Position numbers and translations under genes: made by a program. From NCBI RefSeq assembly GCF_001687585.2, contig NZ_CP016537.2:2762001-2826000 (forward strand): DNA of 64,000 nt. Reading direction: 5' to 3'. Source of the DNA: Planococcus halocryophilus (GTDB taxonomy: Bacteria > Bacillota > Bacilli > Bacillales_A > Planococcaceae). Shown piece after piece: positions 1 to 10,971 of the stretch. How positions within the stretch are numbered: position 1 is the stretch's first letter; each line of letters starts with the position of its first letter. The notes below the pieces were generated by a model. It saw only the letters and a list, made by a program, of their open reading frames with translations. It was not told the DNA's origin and did not search any database.

Positions 1-30
1 CGCTCCGCGCGTTTTTCTCTCGCTCCGCGC
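1..30. repeat. Short direct repeat at window edge
   Basis: The decamer CGCTCCGCGC occurs at 1-10 and again at 21-30, separated by a T-rich decamer. It abuts the terminator of icmF. It may be the end of a larger repeat that lies outside the window, so nothing more can be said. Confidence 0.45.
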
Positions 31-78
31 AAAAAAGGTGGAACACTTGTCGTTCGACAAGTGTTCCACCTTTTTTTA
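31..78 (-). terminator. Rho-independent terminator of the icmF operon
   Basis: A perfect stem of about 17 bp (arms begin AGGTGGAACACTTG and end CAAGTGTTCCACCT) is closed by a tiny loop and flanked by an A-run on one side and a T-run on the other. It can work in both directions. It lies just after the icmF stop codon. Confidence 0.9.
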
Positions 79-94
79 TCCAGCTTATACAAGC

Positions 95-3000
95 TTACAT
101 ATTACGTCTATATTGTCCGCCAACTTCATATAAAGCTGTCGTGATTTGGCCAAGACTCGCGACTTTTACGGTTTCCATCAATTCTTCAAAGATGTTGCCG
201 CCTGTTTTCGCTACTTGCTTTAAGCGATTTAGCGCCTCAGTTGAATCGTTGCGTTCTTGGAAAGCGCGCAAGTTGCTGATTTGTGTTTCTTTTTCTTCTG
301 TCGTAGCGCGAGCGATTTCCATTGCGTTAATGTCGTCGTCAGATTGCGGATTCGGGTTCAAGTAAGTGTTGACTCCGATAATTGGCAATTCGCCTGTGTG
401 TTTTTTCATTTCGTAATGCATTGACTCTTCTTGGATTTTGCCGCGCTGGTATTGTGTTTCCATCGCGCCCAAGACGCCTCCGCGGTCGTTGATACGGTCA
501 AATTCAGTTAGCACCGCTTCTTCCACCAATTGGGTCATTTCTTCAATGATGAACGCACCTTGTAGCGGGTTCTCGTTTTTCGACAGACCGTGCTCTTTTG
601 TGATGATCATTTGAATGGCCATTGCACGGCGAACAGATTCTTCTGTCGGCGTTGTGATGGCTTCATCATAAGCGTTTGTGTGCAACGAGTTACAGTTGTC
701 CTGTAGCGCCATTAACGCTTGAAGCGTTGTCCGGATATCGTTGAAATCGATTTCCTGTGCGTGTAAGCTGCGTCCTGACGTTTGTACATGGTATTTCAGT
801 TTTTGGCTACGTTCGTTCGCGCCGTATTTATCGCGCATCACGACTGCCCAAATGCGACGTGCTACACGTCCAATAACCGTATACTCCGGATCTAGTCCGT
901 TCGAGAAGAAGAATGACAAGTTTGGTGCAAAGTCATCGATGTTCATACCGCGGCTCAAATAATATTCCACGTACGTGAAACCGTTCGACAGGGTGAACGC
1001 CAATTGTGAAATCGGATTCGCACCCGCTTCTGCAATATGGTAACCCGAAATCGATACTGAGTAATAGTTGCGTACTTTATGGTCGATAAAGTATTGCTGA
1101 ATGTCGCCCATCATGCGCAATGCAAATTCAGTCGAGAAGATACACGTGTTTTGCCCTTGGTCTTCTTTTAAAATATCAGCTTGAACTGTTCCACGAACAA
1201 CTTGTAGCGTGCCTTCACGAACTTCTGTAAATTCTACCACAGTTAACGTGCGACCTAGTTTTTCTTCATTTAATTTTACTTGTTGGTCAATTGCCGTATT
1301 CATAAACATCGCCAAAATAATTGGCGCCGGTCCGTTAATGGTCATCGATACAGAAGTGGTTGGTGCACAAAGATCAAAGCCTTCGTACAATTTCTTCATA
1401 TCATCTAATGTACAAATCGATACGCCTGACTCGCCGACTTTTCCGTAAATATCCGGGCGGTGATCCGGGTCTTCGCCGTAAAGCGTTACCGAGTCAAATG
1501 CTGTCGATAAACGTTTTGCATCGTCATCTTTTGATAAGTAATGGAATCGGCGGTTTGTGCGTTCAGGCGTACCTTCACCCGCAAATTGACGCTTTGGATC
1601 TTCTCCTGCACGTTTGAACGGGAATACCCCAGCTGTATAAGGGAATGAACCTGGAGCGTTCTCCAAATAAACCCATGACAAAATTTCGCCGTAGTCTACG
1701 AATTTCGGCAAGACTACACGTGGCACTTTAATGCCCGATAAGCTTTCCGTACGTAAAATTGTGCGAATTTCTTTGTCACGTACAGTTGTGACGAATTCGT
1801 CGCCAGCATACATTTCTTTTAAGGCATCCCAATTGTTTAGAATGCGTTTTGATTCTGCTGTTAGTTCATCACGAACACCTTCTGCAATCGATTCGAGTGA
1901 AGCAACTAACGCATCATCCGGCGCTTTTTCTTTTACGGCTTCGATTGCGCCTTCTAATTGGAACAAACGACGTGCAAACGCTGCTTGCTCTTTTGTTTTC
2001 GCATGATAGCCACGAACTGTATCCGTTAACTCGCGTAAATAATAGCGGCGTTCGTTTGGAATTATGAGGTTTTCTTTTTGTGTTTTAACGAATATATCGT
2101 AATCCGTTTCCCAATCCGTTCCACATTTTTCATTCACTTTGCCTACTAATGCTGCAAATAACGAGTTTGTCCCTTTATCGTTAAATTGACTCGCGATTGT
2201 GCCGTAAACTGGCATATCGTCTAATTCTTTGTCCCACAGTAAACGGCTACGTTGGTACTGCTTTTGCACTTGACGAAGCGCGTCTTGTGAACCACTACGT
2301 TCGAATTTATTGATACAAATTAAATCTGCGTAATCGATCATATCGATTTTTTCAAGTTGTGACGGAGCACCAAATTCGCTCGTCATAACGTACATGGAAA
2401 CGTCTGAGAAATTCGCAATTTCTGCATCGCCTTGTCCAATTCCGCTTGTTTCGACAACGATCAAGTCAAAATCAGCCGATTTCACGACATCTAAAACGTC
2501 ACCGATTGCGCCTGACAACTCAGAACGCGACCCACGTGTCGCAAGACTTCTCATAAAGACGCGTTTGTTGAAAATCGCATTCATACGAATACGGTCACCA
2601 AGAAGTGCGCCGCCTGTTTTTTGTTTTGTTGGATCGATTGATAAAATCGCAATTTTTTTATCTGGAAGTTCAGATAAGAAACGACGAATCAATTCATCCG
2701 TTAACGAACTTTTTCCAGCGCCGCCTGTTCCGGTAATTCCAAGAATCGGCGTGTTTTTCGTTTTTTCACGAACGGTTTTCAGCAATTCTGTTGTATCTGT
2801 ATCGCGAGTATGCGCTTCTTCTGCCGCAGTAATAGCATTTGCTAATACAACCGGTTCTTCCGTTGTTAAGTTTTCAAAAGACTGATTTTCTTTAACTGTT
2901 GAAAAATCACATTCTTCCACGATTTCCGTGATCATGCCTTGCAAGCCTTTTTTACGACCATCTTCAGGTGAAAAAATACCCGCAACTCCATATGCTTCAA

Positions 3001-3346
3001 GTTCTTTAATTTCACGAGGCAAAATAACGCCTCCGCCTCCGCCATAAATGCGGATATGCGAAGCGCCTTTTTCCTTGAGTAAATCGTACATATACTTGAA
3101 GTATTCCATGTGGCCGCCTTGATAAGAAGAAATACAAATCCCTTGAACATCTTCTTGAATCGCTGCATTGACCACTTCTTCAACCGAACGGTTATGGCCT
3201 AAGTGAATCACTTCGGCACCGCTTGCTTGTAAAATACGGCGCATAATGTTGATCGATGCGTCGTGCCCGTCAAACAAGCTGGAAGCTGTAACAAAACGGA
3301 TATGGTTTTTTGGCTGATAGGTTTTTGTTTCTTGAATGATCGCCAT
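95..3346 (-). CDS. icmF: Fused isobutyryl-CoA mutase IcmF (B12-dependent, with built-in G-protein chaperone)
   Basis: This 1083-residue protein interconverts isobutyryl-CoA and n-butyryl-CoA (or a related branched acyl-CoA) with adenosylcobalamin. Visible order: B12-binding domain at about residues 16-145 with the DGHDAS lower-ligand motif (H28); a MeaB-like G domain from about residue 198 with P-loop GTGGAGKSS (206-214) and NKFER near the base-recognition site; then linker and mutase TIM barrel. The substrate motif [11 protein letters not shown] has Phe where methylmalonyl-CoA mutases have Tyr, which favours an IcmF-type substrate. The length fits the family. It is last in the operon, and its ATG shares one base with the tetR stop (TAATG). 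The next operon upstream makes and salvages cobamides. The exact acyl substrate is not decided by sequence. Confidence 0.95.
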   Translation of the reverse strand: MAIIQETKTYQPKNHIRFVTASSLFDGHDASINIMRRILQASGAEVIHLGHNRSVEEVVNAAIQEDVQGICISSYQGGHMEYFKYMYDLLKEKGASHIRIYGGGGGVILPREIKELEAYGVAGIFSPEDGRKKGLQGMITEIVEECDFSTVKENQSFENLTTEEPVVLANAITAAEEAHTRDTDTTELLKTVREKTKNTPILGITGTGGAGKSSLTDELIRRFLSELPDKKIAILSIDPTKQKTGGALLGDRIRMNAIFNKRVFMRSLATRGSRSELSGAIGDVLDVVKSADFDLIVVETSGIGQGDAEIANFSDVSMYVMTSEFGAPSQLEKIDMIDYADLICINKFERSGSQDALRQVQKQYQRSRLLWDKELDDMPVYGTIASQFNDKGTNSLFAALVGKVNEKCGTDWETDYDIFVKTQKENLIIPNERRYYLRELTDTVRGYHAKTKEQAAFARRLFQLEGAIEAVKEKAPDDALVASLESIAEGVRDELTAESKRILNNWDALKEMYAGDEFVTTVRDKEIRTILRTESLSGIKVPRVVLPKFVDYGEILSWVYLENAPGSFPYTAGVFPFKRAGEDPKRQFAGEGTPERTNRRFHYLSKDDDAKRLSTAFDSVTLYGEDPDHRPDIYGKVGESGVSICTLDDMKKLYEGFDLCAPTTSVSMTINGPAPIILAMFMNTAIDQQVKLNEEKLGRTLTVVEFTEVREGTLQVVRGTVQADILKEDQGQNTCIFSTEFALRMMGDIQQYFIDHKVRNYYSVSISGYHIAEAGANPISQLAFTLSNGFTYVEYYLSRGMNIDDFAPNLSFFFSNGLDPEYTVIGRVARRIWAVVMRDKYGANERSQKLKYHVQTSGRSLHAQEIDFNDIRTTLQALMALQDNCNSLHTNAYDEAITTPTEESVRRAMAIQMIITKEHGLSKNENPLQGAFIIEEMTQLVEEAVLTEFDRINDRGGVLGAMETQYQRGKIQEESMHYEMKKHTGELPIIGVNTYLNPNPQSDDDINAMEIARATTEEKETQISNLRAFQERNDSTEALNRLKQVAKTGGNIFEELMETVKVASLGQITTALYEVGGQYRRNM

Positions 3347-3993
3347 TATGATTTAGCCCCCTGTATTGAGATATTTTCTCCTGCCATCCCCTGCAAAAGA
3401 AATTTAGTTTGCATATCGATAAATTCCTGAATGGTGAAATCGTCTAATGCCCACCGTCTGAAAGCCCACATTTGCCCTTGTACAAATAAATGATGGGCAG
3501 CCATGACCACTTCTTTTGGTGTCATTTGAATTTCTCCGTTTTCGACACATTGTGTCAGTAAGCGTTCGAAAATCGCCATCATTTGGAGTTCTTTATTTAA
3601 CACATAATTTAATGCGTCTTTTGGCAATGATTTGGATTCCTGGTACATGACCACAAATTCATCCTGCATCTCATCGATTAATGTATAATAATGTTCGATT
3701 GCTGATACCAAAACACTAATCGACCCTTTTTCAATATCCAATCGGTCGAGCCGACTATGCACTTCGTCATAAATCGAGTCACAAACAAGATATAGCACAT
3801 CTTCTTTTGTCCGAATGTATTCGTATAAAGTTCCGATGCTAAAGCCTGCTGCTTTTGCAATTTCTCGTGTTGTCGTCCGGTGAAAGCCTTTTTCTTTAAA
3901 TAGCGTGACAGCGCCGCGAATCATTTGTTCGCGGCGCTTTTCTATTAAGCTTTCATCTTTAACGGAAGACTCAATCTCACGCTTTATGTTCAT
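3346..3993 (-). CDS. TetR/AcrR-family transcriptional regulator of the acyl-CoA operon
   Basis: A 215-residue one-domain repressor. The helix-turn-helix lies at about residues 38-62 ([21 protein letters not shown]), followed by an all-helical ligand-binding domain as in FadR-type TetR proteins. It sits inside the operon it probably controls, between the acyl-CoA dehydrogenases and icmF, with a 15-bp gap upstream and a one-base overlap downstream. By analogy with Bacillus FadR it would bind a palindrome and be released by an acyl-CoA. Candidate operators are at 8460-8477 and 10824-10841. The ligand is inferred, not seen. Confidence 0.88.
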   Translation of the reverse strand: MNIKREIESSVKDESLIEKRREQMIRGAVTLFKEKGFHRTTTREIAKAAGFSIGTLYEYIRTKEDVLYLVCDSIYDEVHSRLDRLDIEKGSISVLVSAIEHYYTLIDEMQDEFVVMYQESKSLPKDALNYVLNKELQMMAIFERLLTQCVENGEIQMTPKEVVMAAHHLFVQGQMWAFRRWALDDFTIQEFIDMQTKFLLQGMAGENISIQGAKS

Positions 3994-4008
3994 AAGGCAA
4001 CCCTCCGC

Positions 4009-5148
4009 TTATTTGGTGACCATCCGGGAAATAACTAAACGCTGAACTTCTTGTGTACCTTCGTAAATTTGTGTGATTTTCGCATCACGCATAAAGCGTT
4101 CAACCGGATAATCTTTTGTATAACCGTATCCACCGAATACTTGAACCGCTTCCACTGTTACTTTCATCGCTGTATCGCCAGCCATCAATTTCGCCATTGC
4201 TGACTCTTTGCTGTATGACAATTTGTTCGACTCTAGCCAAGCTGCTTGGTATGTCAACAAACGAGAAGCTTCGATTGAAGTCGCCATATCTGCCAATTTG
4301 AACGAAACTCCTTGGTTCACCAAGATGGGTTTGCCAAATTGCTCACGCTCTTTTGCGTAATCGATTGATGCATCAAGTGCACCTTGTGCAATTCCGACCG
4401 CTTGAGCTGCGATTCCGTTACGGCCGCCGTCCAATGTTTGCATCGCAATTTTGAACCCTTGGCCAAGTTCACCTAAAACGTTTTCTTTTGGTACGCGGCA
4501 GTTATCAAAAATAATTTCTGTTGTCGGGCTTGAACGAATGCCTAGCTTGCGTTCTTTTTTACCGACTGAGAAACCTTCAAAGTCTTTTTCAACGATAAAC
4601 GCTGTCGTGCCTTTATGTTTCGATTCTGGATCTGTTACAGCGAAAACGACATAAATGTCTGCAATGCCACCGTTTGTAATAAAGATTTTCGACCCATTTA
4701 ATACGTAATGATCGCCATCTTCTCTTGCCGATGTGCGCATAGAACCTGCGTCAGATCCAGCAGATGGTTCCGTTAAGCCATAAGCGCCGATTTTTGTTCC
4801 TTCAGCCATTGGACGAAGGTATTTTTGCTTTTGTTCTTCTGTTCCGAATGTATATACCGGCCAGCCAGCTAGTGAAGTATGTGCTGATAATGTAACGCCA
4901 GTCGATGCACAAACACGTGATAATTCTTCAACTGCGATACAGTACGCCAAATAATCCGAACCAATTCCGCCGTATTCTTCTGGCCATGGAATTCCTGTTA
5001 GGCCAAGTTCAGCCATTTTATCGAAAATTTCACGGTCAAAACGCTCTTCTTCGTCACGCTCTTCTGCTGTTGGAGCTACTTCTTTGTTTGCGAAATCTCT
5101 TACCATTTTGCGGATCATTTGGTGTTCTTCAGATAGTTGAAAATTCAT
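4009..5148 (-). CDS. Acyl-CoA dehydrogenase (short/branched-chain type)
   Basis: A 379-residue FAD flavoprotein that oxidises an acyl-CoA to the 2-enoyl-CoA and passes electrons to ETF. The typical start [20 protein letters not shown], the flavin/substrate motif [15 protein letters not shown] and the C-terminal catalytic-Glu region [11 protein letters not shown] are present, and the length is normal. It is followed 15 bp later by tetR and preceded 16 bp earlier by a paralogue. The pair probably splits straight-chain and branched substrates, but sequence alone cannot assign which. The RBS is AGGAGG-like (ggaggaatataaaa before ATG). Confidence 0.93.
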   Translation of the reverse strand: MNFQLSEEHQMIRKMVRDFANKEVAPTAEERDEEERFDREIFDKMAELGLTGIPWPEEYGGIGSDYLAYCIAVEELSRVCASTGVTLSAHTSLAGWPVYTFGTEEQKQKYLRPMAEGTKIGAYGLTEPSAGSDAGSMRTSAREDGDHYVLNGSKIFITNGGIADIYVVFAVTDPESKHKGTTAFIVEKDFEGFSVGKKERKLGIRSSPTTEIIFDNCRVPKENVLGELGQGFKIAMQTLDGGRNGIAAQAVGIAQGALDASIDYAKEREQFGKPILVNQGVSFKLADMATSIEASRLLTYQAAWLESNKLSYSKESAMAKLMAGDTAMKVTVEAVQVFGGYGYTKDYPVERFMRDAKITQIYEGTQEVQRLVISRMVTK

Positions 5149-5164
5149 TTTTATATTCCTCCAA

Positions 5165-6301
5165 TTATTTGGTTAGTTGCTTGCTAATAACGATGCGTTG
5201 AATTTCACTCGTGCCTTCGTAAATTTCCGTTACTTTAGCGTCGCGGAATAAACGTTCAACTGGATAGTCTTTTGTATAGCCGTAACCGCCGAATACTTGA
5301 ATGGCTTCAATTGTGACGTCCATTGCTGTTTTTGATGCAAAAAGTTTGGCCATTGATGCCTCTTTGTTGCAGTCTTTTCCTTTTGAATACAAATCAGCTG
5401 CGTTATAAACGAGCAATTTCGACGCTTCTACTTGCGTCGCCATATCCGCTAGTTTAAAGCCGATACCTTGTTGCTGTGCAATTGGTTTGCCGAATTGCTC
5501 ACGTTCTTTCGCATAAGCCACTGCGTATTCATAAGCCGCTTCTGCGATGCCCAGTGCTTGTGCCGCAATTCCAATACGTCCAACATTCAAATTCGCCATC
5601 GCGATGCTGAATCCTTTATTTTCTTCGCCTAATAAGTTTTCAGCCGGTACGCGCATGTTTTCAAATGTTAACTGAACTGTCTTCGAACCGTGAAGGCCCA
5701 TTTTCTTTTCGTTTTTACCGATGATTAAACCAGGAGTATCTTTTTCAACAATAAAAGCTGAAATCCCACGAGAACCTGCAGCTGGTTTTGTTGAAGCAAA
5801 AACGATATACGTATCAGCTGCTCCGCCGTTCGTAATAAAGACTTTTGAGCCATTTAATACATAGTCATCTCCGTCTAGAACGGCTTTTGTTTTCAGACTT
5901 CCTGCATCAGACCCTGCAGCTGGTTCTGTTAAACAAAACGCGCCAAGGTATTCACCAGTCGCCAGTTTCGGCACATATTTTTCAATTTGTTGCTGTGATC
6001 CGAAATTCAGAATCGGGTTTGTTCCAACAGATGTGTGAACAGATAGAATCACTCCGATTACACCACTAGCTTTCGATAATTCATGAATAGCCGTGATATA
6101 TGAAGTAAAGTCCATTTCCGAGCCACCGTATTTCTCAGGAGCGGTAATCCCCATTAATCCAAGCTCGCCCATTTTCTTTAAAATAGCTGTTGGAAATTCG
6201 TCATTTTCCATATTTTCGATAAAAGGCGTAATTTCTTCTTTCGCGAAATCTCGCACCATGTTGCGCATCATAAGTTGTTCATCTGTAAAGTGCAAATCCA
6301 T
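5165..6301 (-). CDS. Acyl-CoA dehydrogenase, second paralogue (MmgC/Bcd-like)
   Basis: 378 residues, same fold and cofactor as its downstream neighbour but clearly diverged ([20 protein letters not shown] start; [29 protein letters not shown] at the C-terminus with the catalytic Glu). The order thiolase, hydroxyacyl-CoA dehydrogenase, acyl-CoA dehydrogenase matches the mmgABC-like order of bacilli, so butyryl-CoA or a similar short chain is a reasonable substrate guess. It is 18 bp downstream of the hydroxyacyl-CoA dehydrogenase gene and has a clear RBS (aggaggaacc). Confidence 0.93.
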   Translation of the reverse strand: MDLHFTDEQLMMRNMVRDFAKEEITPFIENMENDEFPTAILKKMGELGLMGITAPEKYGGSEMDFTSYITAIHELSKASGVIGVILSVHTSVGTNPILNFGSQQQIEKYVPKLATGEYLGAFCLTEPAAGSDAGSLKTKAVLDGDDYVLNGSKVFITNGGAADTYIVFASTKPAAGSRGISAFIVEKDTPGLIIGKNEKKMGLHGSKTVQLTFENMRVPAENLLGEENKGFSIAMANLNVGRIGIAAQALGIAEAAYEYAVAYAKEREQFGKPIAQQQGIGFKLADMATQVEASKLLVYNAADLYSKGKDCNKEASMAKLFASKTAMDVTIEAIQVFGGYGYTKDYPVERLFRDAKVTEIYEGTSEIQRIVISKQLTK

Positions 6302-6319
6302 TTCGGTTCCTCCTAAATA

Positions 6320-7171
6320 TTATGAGTAGTTATAGAAACCGCGCCCGGTTTTCTTACCTAGCCATCCTGCTTTTACGTATTGGCGCAATAATGGGCTCGG
6401 ACGATATTTGCTGTCGCCAAATCCTTCATGCAGCACTTCCATAATATACAGGCACGTATCAAGACCGATAAAATCAGCCAGTTCTAACGGTCCCATCGGA
6501 TGGTTCATACCCATTTTCATAATGTCATCGATTGCTTCTTTTGTTGCGACACCTTCTTGAAGTGTGAAAATCGCTTCGTTAATCATCGGCATAAGAATTC
6601 GATTCGAAACAAATCCTGGGAAGTCGTTTACTTCTACAGGTGTTTTTGAAAGTTGCAAGGTCATTTCTTCTACTTTTTTGTACACTTCATCTGAAGTTGC
6701 CAAGCCACGAATAATTTCCACTAATTTCATGACCGGCACCGGATTCATGAAATGCATGCCGATAACTTGTTCAGGACGATTTGTCACTGCTGCAATTTCT
6801 GTAATTGGTAGTGATGATGTATTTGTTGCTAATATTGCGTGCTTTGGTGTCACTTCGTCTAAAGTTTTAAAAATGCTATGCTTTATCGCCATGTTCTCAA
6901 CAGCCGCTTCAATGACGATATCGACGTCGTGTGCGTCTTTTAAATCCAATGAAGATGTAATGCGGCCAAGTACAGCTGTTTTTTCATCTTCTGTCATGCG
7001 CCCTTTTTCAACATTGCGTGATAAATTTTTGGTGATTGTTGCAATGCCTTTATCGTATGCTTCTTGTTTCATATCGTTTAACTTCACATTTAATCCTGCT
7101 TGTGCACAAACTTGCGCGATACCAGAGCCCATTTGTCCGGCTCCAATTACCATTACGTTTTGAATCGACAT
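6320..7171 (-). CDS. hbd: 3-hydroxybutyryl-CoA dehydrogenase
   Basis: A 283-residue NAD-dependent dehydrogenase that interconverts 3-hydroxyacyl-CoA and acetoacetyl-CoA. The N-terminal Rossmann motif is [19 protein letters not shown] (about residues 8-26). The catalytic [14 protein letters not shown] block follows in the middle, then the substrate domain with [16 protein letters not shown]. The length is that of the short monofunctional family (Hbd/MmgB). It starts 2 bp after the thiolase stop, so the genes are almost certainly translationally coupled. Confidence 0.95.
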   Translation of the reverse strand: MSIQNVMVIGAGQMGSGIAQVCAQAGLNVKLNDMKQEAYDKGIATITKNLSRNVEKGRMTEDEKTAVLGRITSSLDLKDAHDVDIVIEAAVENMAIKHSIFKTLDEVTPKHAILATNTSSLPITEIAAVTNRPEQVIGMHFMNPVPVMKLVEIIRGLATSDEVYKKVEEMTLQLSKTPVEVNDFPGFVSNRILMPMINEAIFTLQEGVATKEAIDDIMKMGMNHPMGPLELADFIGLDTCLYIMEVLHEGFGDSKYRPSPLLRQYVKAGWLGKKTGRGFYNYS

Positions 7172-7173
7172 AC

Positions 7174-8367
7174 TTATTTTGCCTCCTTAGGAACTTCAAT
7201 CATGATCGCGTCGCCTTGTCCGCCACCTGAGCAAATTGCTGCGATACCAATGCCGCCACCGCGACGTTTTAATTCGTAAGCGAGTGTCAAGATAATGCGT
7301 GCACCGCTAGCCCCAATTGGGTGGCCAAGTGCTACAGATCCGCCATTCACGTTAACTTTTTCAGCATCAAGTCCTGCAATTTTCGAACTAGCTAAGGCAA
7401 CTGCTGCAAAAGCTTCGTTGATTTCGAATAAATCAATTTCATCGATTGATTTACCTGTTTTCTTTAATAATTCGTTAATGACAATTCCTGGCGTTTCAGG
7501 GAAACGGTGTGGTTCGATTGCCACTTCTGTATGTGAAAGAACATGAGCCAATACATTTTTACCTTCTTTTTGTGCGCGTTCTTCACTCATTAATACAAGT
7601 GCCGCTGCACCGTCATTAATTCCTGGTGCATTTCCGGCAGTGATTGTACCGTCTTTTCCGAATGCTGGTTTTAGTTTTGCCAATGCTTCAATTGTTGAGT
7701 TAGCGCGCGGAGATTCATCCACATCAACTGTAATTGGATCTCCTTTGCGTTGCGGGATGTCGATTGCCACGATTTCTTCAGCAAACAAATCTTTTGCTTT
7801 GATCGCACGTTCATGCGAACGAGCTGACCATTTATCTTGCTCTTCACGAGACAAGTCAAAGTCTTCAGCAGTTGAGTTGCCGTAAGTTCCCATATGAACT
7901 TTGTCTGGGTGGAATGAACAAGACAAGCCGTCATGGACCATGCCATCAATTACTTGTGAATCGCCCATGCGAAGACCCCAACGTGCTTTTGGTAAATAAT
8001 AAGGTGCGTTGGACATCGATTCCATACCGCCTGCAACGATTACTTCTTCATCGCCTAAACGGATAATTTGATCTGCTAACGTGACACTGCGCATGCCCGA
8101 TGCGCATACTTTATTGATTGTTTCAGATTTAACGTTATATGGAATACCTGCTTTTGTTGCCGCTTGGCGGGATGGGATTTGTCCTTGACCAGCTTGTAAA
8201 ACGTTCCCCATGATTACTTCTTGAACATCATCTAGTTGGATATCTGCGCGGCTCATTGCAGCTTTGATCGCTTCTGCTCCAAGGTCACTGGCTGATAATG
8301 TGCTTAAGTTTCCTCCGAATTTCCCAAATGCTGTACGTGCTCCGTCAATAATGACTGTTTTTGCCAT
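7174..8367 (-). CDS. Acetyl-CoA C-acetyltransferase (thiolase)
   Basis: A 397-residue thiolase, first gene of the acyl-CoA operon. The acyl-accepting Cys88 is in [11 protein letters not shown]. The other signatures [20 protein letters not shown] and [10 protein letters not shown] carry the catalytic His and second Cys. The length is typical of type II biosynthetic/degradative thiolases (MmgA, AtoB). The RBS is GGGAGG about 8 bases before the ATG. A palindromic operator candidate lies 93 bp upstream (8460-8477). It could work in either direction of acetoacetyl-CoA metabolism; the neighbours favour degradation. Confidence 0.94.
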   Translation of the reverse strand: MAKTVIIDGARTAFGKFGGNLSTLSASDLGAEAIKAAMSRADIQLDDVQEVIMGNVLQAGQGQIPSRQAATKAGIPYNVKSETINKVCASGMRSVTLADQIIRLGDEEVIVAGGMESMSNAPYYLPKARWGLRMGDSQVIDGMVHDGLSCSFHPDKVHMGTYGNSTAEDFDLSREEQDKWSARSHERAIKAKDLFAEEIVAIDIPQRKGDPITVDVDESPRANSTIEALAKLKPAFGKDGTITAGNAPGINDGAAALVLMSEERAQKEGKNVLAHVLSHTEVAIEPHRFPETPGIVINELLKKTGKSIDEIDLFEINEAFAAVALASSKIAGLDAEKVNVNGGSVALGHPIGASGARIILTLAYELKRRGGGIGIAAICSGGGQGDAIMIEVPKEAK

Positions 8368-8459
8368 GATGATTTTCCTCCCTTAACGTGTTCCGTTGTA
8401 AACGGTTTCAATTTCAATAAAAAAATAAAGCGAGTTATTTTTCTATTGACATTTCATTG

Positions 8460-8477
8460 ACTGAACGCTCGCTCGGT
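8460..8477 (-). promoter_or_regulatory. Candidate TetR operator upstream of the thiolase operon
   Basis: An imperfect palindrome, ACTGAACG-CT-CGCTCGGT on the plus strand (12 of 18 positions symmetric). Read on the minus strand, it and its flank share GAGCRTTCAGTCAA (one mismatch) with the fadF promoter region at 10831-10844. It lies 93 bp upstream of the thiolase start. The TetR-family gene inside the operon is the obvious candidate binder. Binding is inferred. Confidence 0.55.
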
Positions 8478-8492
8478 TTTTATGCAAAAGAA

Positions 8493-8514
8493 AAGGGAGC
8501 ATTCTACTCCCCTT
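8493..8514 (-). terminator. Probable terminator after fadF
   Basis: On the minus strand an AAGGGGAG arm pairs with CTCCCTT (one bulge) across a short loop, followed by a T-rich run. It lies about 80 bp beyond the fadF stop and just upstream of the thiolase operator, separating the two units. Confidence 0.6.
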
Positions 8515-8590
8515 CTTTCTTATACTTATTCTATTATTCTACTTAATTTTCTGTTATTAAGCAATTTTTTTTTACTCAATGACTAGCGAC

Positions 8591-10726
8591 TTATTGGATA
8601 ATTGTTTCTGGTTCTGGCGTTTTATTTCCTAGAACAGCCATTTCCAATAGCTCGGCTACATCATAAGTTCCAACTTGTTCTTCAACTTCTTTCGCTTTCG
8701 TACCGTCTGACAACATCGTCAAGCAGTATGGACAACCAGAAGAAATCATTGTTGGGCTCACTTCGAGCGCTTGTTCCGTGCGGGCAACGTTAACACGATG
8801 ACCTGCATCTTCTTCCATCCACATCATTCCGCCGCCAGCTCCACAGCACATGCCGTCTTCACGGTTACGTTTCATTTCAACCAATTCTACGCCTTCGATC
8901 GCTTTCAATATTTCGCGCGGTGCATCGTACACATCGTTATAGCGTCCAAGGTAGCAAGAATCATGGAACGTAATTCGTTCGTTTACCGGGAATTGTGGTT
9001 TCAATCGACCGTCTTGAACGAGATCGAACAACATTTCGGTATGATGATACACTTCCGCTTTAAAACCGAAATCTGGGTATTCATTTTTGAAAATGTTGTA
9101 AGCATGCGGATCAATCGTAACGATTTTTTTAATCTCCGCTTTTTCAAATTCTTTAATATTGCCTGTTGCAAGTTCTTGGAACAAGAATTCGTTCCCAAGA
9201 CGACGTGGTGTATCACCTGAGTTTTTCTCTTTGTTTCCGAGAATTGCGAATTTCACGCCTGCCTCATTCATCAGTCGAGCAAATGACAAAGCGATTTTTT
9301 GTGAACGACTATCGAATGATCCCATTGATCCAACCCAGAATAAGAATTCGAATTCTTCTCCTGCTTTGTTCATTTCTTTTACCGTAGGAATATGAATGTC
9401 TGGACGCGCATCTCTCCAGTTTTCTTTTTCTTTACGGTTCAGACCCCATGGATTTCCTTGACGTTCGATATTTGTCATCGCTCGCTGTGCATCTGGATCC
9501 ATTTTTCCTTCTGTCATAACAAGGTAACGACGAAGGTCAATAATTTTATCTACGTGCTCATTCATAACTGGACATTGGTCTTCACAGTTACGGCAAGTTG
9601 TACATGCCCAAATTTCTTCTTCTGTGATAACGTCTCCGATTAAGCTCGGGCTGTAAAGTTCATCAATCGTAATACCTTCAGCACCAGCAGCCATTGCCAA
9701 CTGATTTCCTTGTGTATTGTTAAATGCCATTGCCGGCACCCAAGGTTTCTTCTGCGTCATAACTGCTCCTGTATTTGTCAGGTTGTCACGAAGCTTTGTA
9801 ATCAAGTCCATTGGCGACAGCATTTTTCCTGTACCAGTTGCTGGACACATATTCGTACAACGTCCACATTCAACGCAAGCGTAGAAATCGATCATTTGGC
9901 TTTGCGAGAAATCAGTGATTTTCCCAACACCAAATGATGGCATCGCATCTGGATCTTCTTCGTCTTCCATTTCTTCAAAGTTGATTGGTTTTAAACGACC
10001 CACATGATCAACTCTATGGAACCACGTGTTAACTGGTCCAAAAATTAAGTGAGCGTGTTTTGATTGTGGTACGTAAACTAAGAATGTAAGTAGGAATAGT
10101 AAATGTGCCCACCACATGATGTAGAAAATTGTAACGGTTGCAGCTTCAGGTAACCAAGCAAATGCACTAGCTACTAAAGAGGCGACTGGCTCAGTCCAAG
10201 CAGTTTCATGGCCATGCCAATTCATGTTCATTCCGTTACCAATTAGTACAGTAACCATCAAGCCACCAATGAAAATCAAAACAAGTCCTGATTTCCATCC
10301 GCGTTTCAAGCGAACAAGTTTTTCAATATAACGTCTGTAGAATGCCCAGATCACTGCGACCAAAATCGTTAACGTCACGATTTCTTGGAAGAATGTGAAA
10401 GCCGGGTACAACGGTCCTAACGGCAAATGCGAGTCCGGAGACAAGCCTTTAATGATAAAATCGATCGCACTTGCCTGAACTAGCAAGAATCCATAGAAGA
10501 ACATAACGTGAATCGTTCCACTCTTCTTATCTTTCAATAATTTTTTTTGACCAAATACGTTGACCATGACTTTGCGCAAACGCTCGTTGAAATTCTCTTC
10601 AAACTCGACCTTTTTTCCGAGTTGGATAAAATCATATCTCGACTTCAATAAATAGATGAAGAGATAGAAAGCGTAAGCGGTTACAGCTATGAATAAAATC
10701 CAGTTTGCAATTAACAATGGCTCCAT
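8591..10726 (-). CDS. fadF: Membrane Fe-S oxidoreductase FadF (ETF:menaquinone oxidoreductase candidate)
   Basis: An integral membrane protein of 711 residues. The N-terminal third has several membrane segments of the nitrate-reductase gamma type. Two 4Fe-4S motifs follow (CVECGRCTNMCP and CTTCRNCEDQCP), then two CCG-type domains (DSCYLGRYNDVYD...MCCGAGGG and SSGCPYCLTML). This is the architecture of B. subtilis FadF and mycobacterial EtfD, proposed to move electrons from ETF to the quinone pool. I start at the ATG at 10726 (MEPLLIANW) because AGGGGG lies 8 bases upstream; an in-frame start at 10774 lacks one. The promoter with embedded operator is at 10815-10844. It probably serves the two acyl-CoA dehydrogenases next door. 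Confidence 0.9.
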   Translation of the reverse strand: MEPLLIANWILFIAVTAYAFYLFIYLLKSRYDFIQLGKKVEFEENFNERLRKVMVNVFGQKKLLKDKKSGTIHVMFFYGFLLVQASAIDFIIKGLSPDSHLPLGPLYPAFTFFQEIVTLTILVAVIWAFYRRYIEKLVRLKRGWKSGLVLIFIGGLMVTVLIGNGMNMNWHGHETAWTEPVASLVASAFAWLPEAATVTIFYIMWWAHLLFLLTFLVYVPQSKHAHLIFGPVNTWFHRVDHVGRLKPINFEEMEDEEDPDAMPSFGVGKITDFSQSQMIDFYACVECGRCTNMCPATGTGKMLSPMDLITKLRDNLTNTGAVMTQKKPWVPAMAFNNTQGNQLAMAAGAEGITIDELYSPSLIGDVITEEEIWACTTCRNCEDQCPVMNEHVDKIIDLRRYLVMTEGKMDPDAQRAMTNIERQGNPWGLNRKEKENWRDARPDIHIPTVKEMNKAGEEFEFLFWVGSMGSFDSRSQKIALSFARLMNEAGVKFAILGNKEKNSGDTPRRLGNEFLFQELATGNIKEFEKAEIKKIVTIDPHAYNIFKNEYPDFGFKAEVYHHTEMLFDLVQDGRLKPQFPVNERITFHDSCYLGRYNDVYDAPREILKAIEGVELVEMKRNREDGMCCGAGGGMMWMEEDAGHRVNVARTEQALEVSPTMISSGCPYCLTMLSDGTKAKEVEEQVGTYDVAELLEMAVLGNKTPEPETIIQ

Positions 10727-10814
10727 CGCGATATCCCCCTTATGTTGTGTATATTCAAAAAATAACTTACTCAAAGTTTACGTGAATGACTACAACTTGT
10801 CGATACTATGTTCT

Positions 10815-10844
10815 ATATTAAAATATGAATGAGCATTCAGTCAA
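10815..10844 (-). promoter_or_regulatory. fadF promoter with operator between -35 and -10
   Basis: On the minus strand TTGACT (-35, 10844-10839) and TAATAT (-10, 10820-10815) are 18 bp apart. The perfect palindrome TGAATG-AG-CATTCA (plus strand 10826-10839) fills the spacer. A repressor bound there would block RNA polymerase. The half-sites resemble Bacillus FadR half-sites, but the spacing is shorter. Confidence 0.65.
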
Positions 10845-10933
10845 CCTAAATATAAAAGAGTTTTCAAATTCCACCTTCTACTTGGAGCATTGCAGTAAAT
10901 AAATTCAGAAATTTGTTATTGTCTTGCTAACTA

Positions 10934-10968
10934 AAGAAAGCCGCATCCCGTTACAGGATACAGCTTTC
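10934..10968 (-). terminator. Terminator of the cobamide salvage operon
   Basis: The minus-strand hairpin has arms AAAGCTGTATCC and GGATGCGGCTTT around TGTAACG, followed by CTTT. It lies directly after the stop codon at 10972 and closes the thirteen-gene operon. Confidence 0.75.
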
Positions 10969-10971
10969 GCT

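Noticed and set aside
6564..7163. 199-residue plus-strand frame opposite hbd
   Set aside because: Antisense shadow; the hbd frame has complete family motifs.
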